Shown: positions 24,001 through 35,788 of the stretch, piece after piece
How the letters are laid out: every line of letters starts with the position of its first letter
How positions within the stretch are numbered: position 1 is the stretch's first letter
NCBI GenBank assembly: GCA_015146655.1
Contig: VKHL01000049.1
Coordinates: 122,475 to 186,474, forward strand
Source: Ochromonas danica
Lineage: Eukaryota > Sar > Chrysophyceae > Chromulinales > Chromulinaceae
DNA length: 64,000 nt
Direction of reading: 5' to 3'
Translations under genes and position numbers: made by a program
The notes under the pieces: generated by a model
Seen by the model: the letters and a program-made list of their open reading frames with translations, nothing else
What the model was told of the DNA's origin: nothing
Databases searched by the model: none

Positions 24001-26924
24001 GTGACTATCTAGTCAGTGGCAATGAACATGGAGAGATCTTCTTGTCCAACTTTCCAGCTCATGATCTTCTAGTCCCTTCTGGTGGAGGAAGTAGTAGTGG
24101 TAATGATGAGGCTGTGGTAACAGCAGCAACTACTACTACTGGTGCTGCCCCTGTCACTACACGAGCATTTCCCGCAGGAATGACTATGGTGTCAAGTCAT
24201 TGTGGTCCAGTAGCAAAGATATGCTATCTTCCTGGTGATCAAGGTGTAGTCTCAATTGGTGCAGAAGACTGTCTGACTATTCAATATCGTTGTGTTGATA
24301 ATGGTTATCGTCTTTCATCATATGATAATAATGTTCGAAATCTTACAGCAAAACGTGATGGTGCAAGTCTCTCTGCCTGGCGTCAAGGATTGAATGATCA
24401 ATCTGATAATGCGATCTTGTTTGCTAATCCTTTTGTATTCGTTAAGGATGATAAAGAGACGGAGAAGCGGGATCTTTCTTACCCTTGGCGATCAATGATT
24501 GCTCCTCCTAATGAAACTACAACTACACCTTCTCCAATGGGTAGTACAGCAGGCGGTAACACCAGACCACCACCACCTCCACCACCACCTGGTGCTCTCA
24601 GTAGTCTCTCATCAGTAACTCCTCATCTATCATGGGAATATGTCTATGGTTGTGGTCGTTCTCTTACCACATCTTCCTGTCCTTTAGTGCTTTATAATGG
24701 TCAAGGTGATCTCATCTATCCAGTGGGTCATTTAGTCATTATCTATCACAAGGCTACTTGGCAACAATACCTCTACTCTGGTCATACTCGAGAGGTAACT
24801 GCTTTGACAATCAATCATCCACTTGATACACTCTGTGCTAGTGGTGATAGTCTTCCTTCAGAAGAAGGAACAGGTAAAGGTGCAAGTGGTTGTTCTATCC
24901 ATCTATGGGATTGCTTTATTGCTAAACGAGTATGTGAGTTTCAAGATGTTAATAGTCATGGTATAGCACAATTACAGTTTACATCAAGTGGATACTATCT
25001 AGTAGCATTAGGAAATGATCCATGGCATAGTATTAGTATCTATTATAGTGCAAGTAAGAAATGGTGGGATGGTATCTATTATCATTCGTTACAAACTACA
25101 TTATCTTTAGTCAATACACTCTGTCTCTTTGAAGATCATCATCATGGTGATGGTAGTGGTAGTGGTGGTAGTGATAGTAGTAGTTCTACTACAACTACTA
25201 CATCATTTTCTTATCCTATTCTTCTTGGTGGTGAAGAAGGATGTCTTTATAGTTATCAACTTATAGCAAAGAAGAATATTCTTCCTATTAGAACTATTAT
25301 TGATGAAATACAAGCAGGTCAACATGAAATCATGATAATGAAAAAATGGCAATTCTATCATCCAATCTTTCATATCGTTGTTCCTGTTTTAGTCATTGCA
25401 GATGAAGATGGATTCATCTATCTCCTTACATTAGACTATCATGACCCACAACAACAACAACCATCACAACCACAACCGTCACGTAGTGGTAAAGGTAGTG
25501 GTAACAGTGGTAACAGTAGTGATGTTAGCAATGGTGTGAATAGTAAAGGTGGGAAGAGTTGGAAAGTGATTCAGAAGATTTCAGCACATCGTGGGTGTAT
25601 CTTAGCAGCTGCTGTTATTTCGTTTTCTTCTTCTGGTACCATTGCTATGGGTGGTAGTAGTAGCTATCTCTTAACAAGTGGTCAAGATCAATGTATTCGT
25701 TTATGGTCAACTACTTTATCACTTATAACATCTTGGGATATTTCAACTTGGATATCATCATCATCATTATCATCATCTACTAATACTTTAATCTCTTCTA
25801 TGTCCTTCTATCCACCACAAGATAGTCTTATTGTAGCTACATTTACTGGTGAAGTGTATGAAATTTCCCTCTTTGGTAAAGGTAGTCTAAAGATTGCTGA
25901 AGGTCATCGTAGTTCTGTTGGTGCTGTGCATGGACTTGCTACCCATCCATATCTTAGTAATGAAGTTGTAACAACAGGAGATGATGGTTATCTCTATCGT
26001 TGGCATCTTGACTATCACTATGCCTTACTTACTATTCACTTGAAATATAGTAGTCGTGCTGTCTGTTATGATCATAGTGGTAACTATCTTATTGTTGGTA
26101 TTGGTAGTGTCAGTACTACTACACGACATAGTAGTAATAGTCCAAAAGATGGTACTATCATGATCTATGATAAAGAAAATGGTCTATTATTACGTGAAGA
26201 AAGAAAAGCTAAAGCAAGTATTACAGATATTCAACGATGTTTTAATAAAATTGATCATATTTTCATTATCGCATTAGATAATAAAGTTCAACTTATTAAT
26301 ATTCAAACATTACAAACCATTCAATTGATTGAAAATATAACAACACCAAGAAGATTATTACGTCTTGATAGTGATAAAGATATAAGATATTTAAGATTAT
26401 CTTATACAGGAGAATATATATTATATTATGATTTACAAGGACGTCAAATTGAAGGTAATCCTGGTAAAGTAAAAGATTGTTATTGGACAAGTCATTCTGT
26501 ACCTTATTCATGGAAGACACAAGGTGTTGCTATCTCATCATCATCATCTTCATCCTATACAGAAGAAAAGAATGTTGTTACAGCTATAGCTCTTCATCCT
26601 AGTTATCCACTTGTTGTGGTAGCGTATGGAAGTGGATTAGTGAAAGCTTTTCCATACCCTGTTCTTGATCATGAGGTACGTACTGTACTATACATTGTAC
26701 ACTGTCCATACATATGCTATGCTATTCTATGCTTCTAACAAACCTCTATTTATGATGAATAGACACCAAGCAGAGAAATTACTCGATTAGCAGGATTTGC
26801 TTCAAGAATGGCATTTACTGTAGATGGTCAAAGATTGTTAATCTTGGATAGTCGACAAGGCTTTCTTCTTCAACTTCGTGTTGATGTACCCCTTCCTGCT
26901 CCTTCTCTCATCACTACCATGTAG
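18081..26924 (+). CDS. Giant EF-hand and triple EML-type WD40 (HELP/TAPE) protein
   Basis: About 2829 residues in five exons: 18081-18138, 18224-18255, 18371-23815, 23883-26675 and 26763-26924. All junctions are GT-AG and in phase. The N-terminus MGLKCGKAM could be myristoylated. Two EF-hand loops follow, DHDNNGLIDGME (about 76-87) and DFNQEGCLSFEE (112-123). Three repeats then each start with an EML-type HELP segment: EWVNGHEAVGLAYTRASAIV (about 361), LDYVYGYETRTLRDN (about 1240) and LSWEYVYGCGRSL (about 2094). Each is followed by WD40 blades; VKDCYW and RDVEWKTQ are the DVEW-like connectors between propellers. This recalls EML5/EML6, microtubule-binding proteins with three tandem TAPE units, here with added EF-hands. 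Gly/Ser/Thr linkers are frequent. Binding to microtubules and calcium control are family-based inferences. Confidence 0.88.
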
Positions 26925-27426
26925 ACTAGAAGAAGAAGAAGAGCAGCAGTAGTAGTACTAGCAGCAGGGGAGAGGAGAGGGTCTAGACTAGACTATCAAT
27001 ACCTTCCTTTGTCATGCAAATGGTAGTGATGGTGGTATCTACTATACTGTAGACTACTACTACTACTATGATCATCATGACAGAAGAGAAAGACTTTGAT
27101 CATGTTAATTGTTAAACAATTGTTATCATCCTAACCATTTTCTTATTATTATTCATTATTACTAATTACACCTTAGACAACAATAACAACACAACAACAA
27201 CTGTACAATAAGAAGAGTGTTAGTTTTGAGTGTGTTGTTGACTGTAGGTTGTGTGTATGTGTGTTGTTAGCTACTGTAGACTAAATTCCCTAGACTATCA
27301 TGATGAATGAGACTGTCTGTCATCTATGAAGACTAACCCACACCCACTGCCACAGTGTAATGTCTGTCAAGTACAATGTCTATGATGTTATGTTATGTTA
27401 TGACGTTATTGTTATTGTTATTGTTG
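26925..27426. other. Convergent intergenic region EML-like / p24
   Basis: About 500 bp of low-complexity 3' flank, rich in short TAC, CAA and TTG runs (for example TACTACTACTACTAC near 27052 and CAACAATAACAACAC near 27179). No gene was recognised. Confidence 0.45.
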
Positions 27427-28095
27427 TTATAACCTTTGCTTAGTCTCAAAGAAGGAACGAATGTATGAAATCTGCCAAATGGCCATAGCAATCAAAATGA
27501 CTGCTTCTAATACCGTCCAGCATAAGACTTTCACATTAATACTTTCTAATGTACCTTTATGTACATCTTCTCGTTGATTCATATAAGATTGATGATCTTT
27601 TAAGAGATCTAATCCTTCTTTCAAATCAACTAATTCAGATTGTAAACCAACAAATTGATAATCTTCTTCACCATTTTCTGTATTCGTTGCTCTTAAATTA
27701 AAAGCAATTAATCTTGAAAATCCATCATTTTCTTGTTCACTACCATTAAAGATACACATGGTATGATCACCATCAAATTCCGCATCAAAAGAAAAAAATC
27801 CTTCTGAAGATTCTTCACCACCATGTTTGTCAATATTTTCTTCTTCTTTATCGTTATTTTCATGTTGACTATTCTTCTTAGCATAATGTAAGAAACCTTT
27901 TGGTCCAGTAACAGTAACAGAGATATAATTCGCATCTGGATGAATCACTTCAAAACTACCTGTTATTGGTATACCCACAGCAGCTTTCACAATAAAACAT
28001 TCTTTTCCACCAGGAGCAATATCAATAGAATAAGAAGAGATGAAAGGTAGTAAGATCAAGGTGATCAAGAGAGATAATAAGAATAACTCAGCCAT
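27427..28095 (-). CDS. p24/TMED family cargo receptor (emp24/gp25L, GOLD domain)
   Basis: A type I membrane protein of early secretory vesicles, 222 residues, unspliced. I start at ATG 28095 (MAELFLLSLLITLILLPFIS), an obvious signal peptide. The frame stays open further upstream but that would bury the signal. The GOLD domain begins IDIAPGGKECFIVKAAVG with its conserved Cys, and the second Cys is in HTMCIFNGSEQ. A coiled-coil stalk (ELVDLKEGLDLLKDHQSYM, REDVHKGTLESINVK) precedes one transmembrane helix (CWTVLEAVILIAMAIWQI). The short cytosolic tail YIRSFFETKQRL has the FF motif for COPII and basic residues for COPI. An acidic insert (about 90-115) within the GOLD domain is unusual. Confidence 0.92.
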   Translation of the reverse strand: MAELFLLSLLITLILLPFISSYSIDIAPGGKECFIVKAAVGIPITGSFEVIHPDANYISVTVTGPKGFLHYAKKNSQHENNDKEEENIDKHGGEESSEGFFSFDAEFDGDHTMCIFNGSEQENDGFSRLIAFNLRATNTENGEEDYQFVGLQSELVDLKEGLDLLKDHQSYMNQREDVHKGTLESINVKVLCWTVLEAVILIAMAIWQISYIRSFFETKQRL

Positions 28096-28503
28096 TTTTC
28101 TTATATCTCCTATTTGATTTGATTTGTCTTTTTCTTTCCCAAACAGCATCATGAACAGCATCAAAGAGAAGAAGTTCATATATTATTGTGGTGCGCGTAA
28201 ACAAGTACATTTGTGTTTATTGTCAGCACGTGTTTTTGTGCCGTTTGTTGATTTGTGTGATGGGAATCGGTATCGTATCGTATCGTTTTTGATCCGATAC
28301 GACACCGATACCGATACCGATACCTATCCCTGAAAGGGGGCTGTTTGTTGGAAGAGGCGAGGTGTTTCTTACAGTGTTTGTTGAGGTGTTTATTGGGATG
28401 AATGAAGAACATTCTCTCTCTCTGGTCTAACGTTGTCATCTCACAGTGTTTGCCTCTGTTTCATATTCAATAGTGTCCGGTGTCAAAGAGGAAGAATATT
28501 CAC
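28096..28503. promoter_or_regulatory. Divergent region p24 / plastid-type membrane protein
   Basis: 408 bp between divergent start codons. Its centre holds an imperfect inverted repeat built of TATCG/GATAC units (separate entry). Both promoters should be here. Confidence 0.45.
28262..28330. repeat. Imperfect inverted repeat of GTATCG units
   Basis: The left arm (28262-28285) carries GGTATCGTATCGTATCG. The right arm (28306-28330) carries CGATACCGATACCGATACC. The arms pair over about 24 bp with a few mismatches around a 20-base centre. Repeated 5-6-bp units suggest slippage; a structured promoter element is possible. Confidence 0.75.
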
Positions 28504-29244
28504 ATGATTCCAACCATAACAGACAGAATTAAAATGCATTCTATTATTCTCTCTTCTTCTCTCTTACTCATCTTCTTTCTTTTACTATTCTTCTTCCCTC
28601 AAGGACAATCCTTCCAATCAATCAACTTCATTGCTACTCATCATCCTTTTCCTGGTATTCGAATGACCACTACAATGAGTCAAGAGGGAATAAGAAGAAG
28701 CACTTCTCTCTCAACCTTGCCTATCTCTCGACACTCCACTAAGCGGCCGATCCATCACGAACTGGTTCGATTGTTCATGCCTGTAGGCTATGGCATGGAT
28801 CATGGTGACCGCTTTGACTTGCATTTAGTCAAAGCTCGTCGTCATCCTTCAGATCCTCATCTTTGGACCCATGCTTTCTTCCTGTTGCCTCTGATTGTCT
28901 CAGCAAAGAGAGGCTTATTTGACCTCTTCATCCTATTGGCGATCTTGACTCCTTTGTCTCTCATCTATCATATTCGTTTTGAGAAGCCTGGGAAATTGGC
29001 TAGTTTGGAAGGATTGGTGGCTAAGTTGCTTTTCCTCTATGGCCTTGGCCAACTCTACTTGGCTACCTCACTACCACTTTTAATGGCTGAGGCAGCACTG
29101 GCACTCTTGACCATTTTGTGTTTTGTCTTAACAAATCTCAAGAAAGAACTCTACGACCCTTGGCACTCTGGGATGCACATCTTCCCTTCATGTTGGGCTC
29201 TGCTGGCAGCTCTCTATCATCCTCCCTTGTTACCCATTGCCTGA
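28504..29244 (+). CDS. Plastid-targeted-looking multi-pass membrane protein with SxxxH and HxxxH motifs
   Basis: An unspliced ORF of 246 residues from ATG 28504. The N-terminal hydrophobic stretch (about 12-32, rich in Leu/Phe/Ile) ends in PQGQS followed by Phe. Signal peptide then Phe at +1 is the bipartite targeting pattern of complex red plastids. About 80 residues later come four to five hydrophobic helices (HAFFLLPLIVSAKRGLF, FILLAILTPLSLIYHI, AKLLFLYGLGQLYLAT, PLLMAEAALALLTILCFVL, FPSCWALLAALYH). SLIYH is an S-x3-H motif and HSGMH an H-x3-H motif. These two motifs typify the CREST superfamily (alkaline ceramidases, PAQR, Per1, TMEM8), putative metal-dependent membrane hydrolases. That link is inference, and the conserved Asp is not obvious. 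ATG 28534 is an alternative start. Confidence 0.7.
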   Translation: MIPTITDRIKMHSIILSSSLLLIFFLLLFFFPQGQSFQSINFIATHHPFPGIRMTTTMSQEGIRRSTSLSTLPISRHSTKRPIHHELVRLFMPVGYGMDHGDRFDLHLVKARRHPSDPHLWTHAFFLLPLIVSAKRGLFDLFILLAILTPLSLIYHIRFEKPGKLASLEGLVAKLLFLYGLGQLYLATSLPLLMAEAALALLTILCFVLTNLKKELYDPWHSGMHIFPSCWALLAALYHPPLLPIA

Positions 29245-29652
29245 ACCATTTCACACAAAAACATAGATATTACAACCATTTTTGATCTCGCTCTAGGCTC
29301 AAGTTAGTTTTCCTTAAGCCTCTTCCTTCTTCTCCCTTTGCATATGTTTGATGTCTTAGACTGTCCCACAGACAGTCACTAATTGTATTGTCACTTCATC
29401 AGTATTTGAGCGCTTTAGAGTAAAATATTCCAAGATTCTTTTAAATAATGTAAAAATAAAGAAAATGACATCCTAAAACGCTAAATGTCAATGCTAATGC
29501 TGAAAACAATGTAAATCTAGATGTCAAATGAACGTTCCAAGGCGTCATAATAATAATGCACTGGTATCGATGGAAAAGAAGTACAACAATAGAAAGATAG
29601 CAGCACCTCAATTTCGACTCTAGCCAGATCTGTCATTGATCTCTTGTCCTCA
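29245..29652. other. Intergenic, upstream of GAF-domain gene
   Basis: About 400 bp with no coding signal that I recognise; AT-rich around 29410-29520. Confidence 0.45.
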
Positions 29653-31203
29653 ATGTTGAGCCCTTGGGGCATCTCTTCGATTGAAGAACGCAAGTTGCGA
29701 CAACTGCGAGTGCCCATTAGTCGTTTTGAACGTGATCGCTTACGAGTCATTCGAGAAAGTCATCTCCTGAACAAAAACTTTGACACCACTGTCTTAGATC
29801 GACTGGTATATATCTGCGCTCGCTCTCTTAAGGTGTTCCTAGTTCTTCTCCCTCTCTCTATCCCATCTTCCTAATTCCTAACCTGACCTCTGTATGTATG
29901 TGTTGTACGTGTCTGTCTGTGTGTTTATGGTATTTACTAGGCGACAATGTGCTGCATTTCTATCGTTGAAGTCGACAAGATCTATGCCATTTCTCATATC
30001 GCTCTCGACTCGGGACCCTTTTCCCGTGACTTGGGCTTTTGCTCGCACTCTGTCCTTGATGACGCCCCCTCCGTCCTTGTCGTGGGTGATGCTACCAAAG
30101 ACCAGCGCTTCACTGACAATGTCTTTGTCAAAAGTGGTTGTATAATGAGCTATGTTGGAGCAGTGGTCACTATATCGGGAAGGAAGATTGGCACTCTCTG
30201 TGTCTTCTATCCCTACGCCGTCACTGACTTGCGACCACGCGAGAGAGACCTCATTGCAGACCTCGCGCTCACTGTCAGCGAGGTGCTCACCTTCTATCAT
30301 GAGCGAATCCTTTTTGATCAACGAGCTTTGGCGAGGTTGTTGGTGGGAACCTTTCACCCCCTTAACCGACCCATCATCCAGGCTAAAGCACAAGAAAGTC
30401 TTCTCCGTCGTGATTACAAGGAAGCCTGTCAGATGAAACAGGCGCAAGCTTACTATCTGCTCGGTCCATCCTGCGAAACTTTCAAGAGGCTAGTGGAGGG
30501 TTTAGAGGGCAAGATCGAGCTATCCTTGGACCTCGCAGGGCGTTATCTTCAGGCACTTCAGAGATATTCCTCTCCAGCTCCTCTTTCTTCCCCATCAAAT
30601 GTTGCTTGTCTCTATGATGGTATGAGTAGTGCGATGCTATGGGGTCGAGATGTTCTGCAAGTCTTACAGGAGGCAGTGTGTGCCTTTGTTGGCGTGAAGT
30701 TGTCGTGGGAAATGGATCCCAAGCTATCAACTTCTTTCTTAACCCATCTAGAGCTCTCCCTTCTGATCCTCGTTCTCAAGTCATTGCTGTGGATAGAAGA
30801 AGCGGAAATAGGCGATAAGTCCATCTACGTGCTCATCGTATGCCAACTAGCAGCAGCGACTGGACAGGAAGTAGAGGGAGTACTTCCCGGAGGAAGAGTT
30901 GCTAACTCTATCCCGTCTTATTTCTCTCTTCATGTCATCTCTTCGACATTACCTGTTGCTGCTACCTCTTTTCCTTCTAATCCTTGGCATGGACCAGCAG
31001 GTGGTAGTAGCATCAGCTCTACCTTTGGCTTTTCCTCTCTGAGCGAGGATCCTGGGCGAGGTGCTGACCGGCAGGTCGTGCGCCTAGCCCAAGAAGATCT
31101 TTGTCGGAGTGTTCTTCATGCAAAACAGGGTGGATTAGAGGTTTTCCTAGAGGAAAGTGAAAATGAGGAACGACACCGTTTGATCTGGCTGCCCTATTTG
31201 TAG
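29653..31203 (+). CDS. GAF-domain protein, possibly a degenerate sensor kinase
   Basis: Two exons, 29653-29832 and 29941-31203, joining ARSLK to ATMCCISIVEVDK in phase 0; 480 residues. Residues about 15-45 (ERKLRQLRVP, RFERDRLRVI) lead into a GAF domain: FDTTVLDRLVYICARSLK, MCCISIVEVDKIYAI, GFCSHSVLDDAPSVLVVGDA, KDQRFTDNVF and GRKIGTLCVFYPYAVTDL. Such domains usually bind small molecules or chromophores in signalling proteins. The C-terminal part has helices and a final segment GGLEVFLEESENEERHRLIW followed by LPYL, reminiscent of the last strands of a histidine-kinase ATPase domain. Clear N, G1 and G2 boxes are missing, so this is speculative. The same frame stays open for 121 codons after the TAG (separate finding). 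Confidence 0.75.
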
Positions 31204-32554
31204 CCCAGACCTCCTGTGCACGATCTCTCCCATCATCTGCTTGAGAAAAGCTCTCCAAGAGGCGAGAGACCAAGTGATCATGATGTGGAGGAAGAGGACC
31301 GCTATTGGTCTAAATTGTTAGACAGAAGTCTGTCCCCTTCTTCCATCTCTTCCCAGGACTCCCGCATCATTGGCCGGAAAGTATTCGCAAAGTGTCCAGA
31401 AGAAAGAAAAGGAGAGCTTATTCTGGATGAAAAGGAGCAGCGAAATGATGGCCAAGAGCCGTTCTCTGATTATTGTTATGCTCTTCTTTGTCACTGGTGG
31501 CTGTGGATACTTGCTGCGTGGTGTGTTGTCTGTCTGGCAACGCTTGCTTTATTCTCACGGACGCAGTGACGATGGTGAATATCATAATGGTGATCGTTGT
31601 GCCTTTTCTCTCTTTGCGTCTCTGGATAGAGACTGTGATGTTCTTGGTGGAGATGATGGCTGATGCTCCTTGGACTCTCATTGACTGCTTCTTTTATTTC
31701 TCAACTCTGCAAGGTCCATCGGACAATCCGTTCTTTCGATGCTCGTTGATGTTTATCTGGTTCCATCGATCATCCGTTCAATCTAAACTTTACGCCTTAG
31801 TGTAGCACCTGCAGCCCTGCTAATTTACAGTACCTCCTCGGTAAGGTTGCGCCTTCCGGCTTTCTCAGTAGAGTGTTTGTTTTCGGCGAATTTGCAAATG
31901 ATCTGAAAGTGCTTGCGGAAGTAAATCTTGTTAATCTTTCTTGTCTGTTTGACAGCAGATAAATTTAATCATTCGATCAGATCTTTCTTCGATTCTTAGA
32001 CTACCACAACAAAATGGTGTATCAAAGTAGCCTAAATTGTATCTTGAGCATTATTGGATACTTTCGCTCTCTATCTCTCAGTCGAGAGAATCGATTGTAT
32101 CACAAGTTATATGATAAAGGAAAGGCTATCGATCAGAAATCTTGCGGCTTTTCAAGACAACACCAAAACAAAACAATTAGAATGTTGGTGTTATCTTGAA
32201 AAGCAGCTAGATTTCTGATCGATTCTAATAAGCCTTCCTCTTCAGCCTTTCCTTTTTCATATAACTTGTGATACGATCGCTTCTAATTGTTTCTGACCGA
32301 CTGACTCTAAAGTGGTCATTATATCGAGGTCCAAGTCAGACAGAAGACGTCTTCCTCTTCAGCAAATAGTGCTCTTTTTCTCCATATTTTAGAGTTTCTG
32401 TATGTGGCAGTAGTCTATATGCAGTGGTTTCGTTTTTGTCTCTCTGTTACAGTCTAGATCAGTTGGAAAAGAAAAGAAAGAGAAAGCGTTTCTTGGTGAA
32501 GAGATTAGATTTGCTCAGTCAACAATTGTGTGATTAACTTCTGTCTAGTGATCC
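31204..32554. other. Intergenic, with same-frame extension ORF and fold-back repeat
   Basis: At 31204-31569 the frame of the GAF gene continues past its TAG, encoding an acidic and Ser-rich stretch and a hydrophobic helix (HWWLWILAAWCVVCLATLAL). From 31570 to 32080 nothing is recognised. At 32087-32284 is a long imperfect hairpin. The rest is the promoter region of the EF-hand gene. Confidence 0.5.
32087..32284. repeat. Long imperfect fold-back (hairpin) repeat
   Basis: The left arm (about 32087-32165) and right arm (about 32185-32284) are reverse complements over two blocks of roughly 31 and 38 bp with few mismatches. Examples are GTATCACAAGTTATATGA against TCATATAACTTGTGATAC, and ATCGATCAGAAATCT against AGATTTCTGATCGAT. 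The right arm carries an extra 20-base piece with AGCCTTCCTCTTC, a near-copy of the adjacent AGCCTTTCC. The loop is about 19 bases. It could be a miniature fold-back element or a precursor of small RNA. No terminal target duplication was identified. Confidence 0.8.
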
Positions 32555-33999
<1,445 letters not shown>

Positions 34000-34276
34000 A
34001 TGTACTGTATTGGTTGTTGGTCTAAAGAAAGGTGAGAGAACCGTGTGTCCCTCGAGGGTTCTCTTGCTGCTGGTTATAATGTACTTAGTGTTATGTTATT
34101 GATATGTGTTCTATTGTATTCGATCATCTTTTTCTGGTGATAATATGTAAATAAAGCATGACCGTTAGTTTCAGTGTACATACAATGTTGACATCTATCC
34201 CTAACAGTGATATCTTAGCCCAGTCTCAATAATCATATCAATAAGTTATTTGTCTACTTTACTCGTTAAACTTAAC
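34000..34276. other. Convergent intergenic region EF-hand gene / Rgp1
   Basis: About 280 bp of 3' flanks. A CCGTGTGTCCCTCGAGGGTTCTC stretch near 34040 contains a CCCTCGAGGG palindrome. Nothing else was recognised. Confidence 0.4.
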
Positions 34277-35504
34277 CTATTTCAATCCCTCACGTTGAGG
34301 TCGCAATACAGTAGAAGCCCCCAAGCACATACTAATCAGTTGACTCTTATTCAATCCATCATTCTCTATTGCTGCCTCACGGTCGCTTAATCCTGGCCAG
34401 CTAGCTCTTGCCGTGACTTCTATGGGGATGGAGAAAGAAAACAAGTCTGTACCTGTGCTGCTTTGTTCTTTGTCTAGATGGAACTCGAGATTTAGCGCGT
34501 ATGTTATCTGAAGAAAGAAAGCAATCGATTCAACATAAAATGAAATGCAGCAAATAAGGTTCAATGTTCATATATACCTGGGAAAGAGGCAATATCATTG
34601 TACAACCTATCTCACTGGGAAGAGGCAAAGAAAAGATTACTTTCAATGCATCTTCTGTGTATTTGATGGAATTGCCAATGATCTTCTCCTGGATAACTGT
34701 CTTCTCGACATCATTCCGAGCTTCTACCTGCAATAAGGTCGCACGGACAGCTCGACAACTTTGTTCTGACTGGTTAAAATCTAAATCAATTCGAATTGTA
34801 CCACCTAGTAATAATCGATTTCCTTGTATGTGAGCATTACAGATATGTCCTTTATCGCTAATCTTGTATGATTGTTGTGCCAACTGTAGAGAAGTTACTG
34901 GTCTACCTAAGAATGGCTCCATAAAGAGTTCTCTAGGCATGGATGCTAAAGGATAAGATGCTAATCCAACATATTGTCGTGTCATAGGAATGGTGGATGA
35001 GCCAGGTCCGTGCACTGTGATGGGGAAGTGGAGAGTGCGACTCCACGTAGCTGCCTGTAAGACAATAGACAGGTAATAACTAACAGAGGAGATCTTCCCT
35101 CTACATGAAGGTAAGGTATGTATAGGTAACATAGCTTCAAGTATGATTCCGGACTGTAAGAGATGAAATGGAGAGATGGGGATCTTTGATGAGGTGAGGA
35201 GACAAAGTGACGTGCTCTCCTTAGGGTCTACTGGAAGATTATATGGACGATCAATAGGTAATTCTTCTTTCCCTTCCAAGACAATCTCATCCATTCGAAG
35301 TGAAGTTTTAGCCCATTTATTATCAATGGAAAGATGACCATGTAATTGAGCAAAAGCAATTAATGTTGAAGAAGGATTCTCTGAATTATTATTAGAAGAA
35401 GATTCTTCAGATTCTAAATATTGTCCACGTAGAAGAAGTACCATCAACTCACCAACATAATATCCTTCTTCATGTGGTATGGAACAAACGACATCAACTT
35501 TCAT
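34277..35504 (-). CDS. RGP1: Rgp1-like subunit of the Ric1-Rgp1 RAB6 exchange-factor complex
   Basis: Two minus-strand exons, 34578-35504 and 34277-34507, 385 residues, phase 0. The arrestin-like Rgp1 fold is suggested by the order of blocks: an N-terminal beta domain (VVCSIPHEEGYYVGELMVL), SSTLIAFAQLHGHLSI, ESTSLCLLTSSKIPISPFHL, CRGKISSVSYYLSIVLQ, ITVHGPGSST and a second domain opening SYKISDKGHICNAHI, then GGTIRIDLDFNQSEQSCRAV and LNLEFHLD. Human RGP1 has equivalent steps (SPPKILFCDL, FRGQSVKYVYKL, YNISDGRGKV, GTLNLGEGTVACLQF). With Ric1 it activates Rab6/Ypt6 at the Golgi for retrograde traffic. The gene shares a promoter with the ABC1 kinase gene. The remote similarity leaves some doubt. 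Confidence 0.78.
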
Positions 35505-35788
35505 CTTTTGTCTTCGTTATCGTTTTGTCCCATATCATTCCACCCATGTTCCACACACTTATTCCATGGAATATCGTTTCGTACAAACCATTCCACCTAT
35601 GTTCCATGCACTTATTCCATGGAATATCGTTTCGCCCAAACCATTCCACCCATGTTCCACACACTTATTCCATGGAATATCGTCTCGTTTGCCAACACAG
35701 CAGAGTCTCTCCTCAGAACAAAAACAACGACAACGACAACGACAACGACAACAATCATTATTCTATATTGTCAAGAAGGCTTGAATCA
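35505..35788. promoter_or_regulatory. Bidirectional promoter region Rgp1 / ABC1 kinase
   Basis: 284 bp between divergent start codons. It holds three tandem 53-bp repeats (separate entry) and a CAACGA run (about 35728-35750). With so little space, the repeats must lie in promoter or 5' UTR sequence of both genes. Confidence 0.55.
35536..35694. repeat. Three tandem 53-bp repeats, each with the palindrome ATTCCATGGAAT
   Basis: Copies start at 35536, 35589 and 35642 with exact 53-bp spacing and only a few substitutions. Each contains the 12-bp palindrome ATTCCATGGAAT (35561-35572, 35614-35625, 35667-35678) and a CATTCCACCCATGTTCCA-like segment. Regular spacing of a palindrome in a shared promoter suggests an array of protein-binding sites, although neutral duplication is possible. 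Confidence 0.93.

Noticed and set aside
35474-35788. Upstream in-frame extension of the ABC1 kinase ORF
   Set aside because: It runs through the 53-bp promoter repeats and would bury the plastid signal peptide that begins at 35789.
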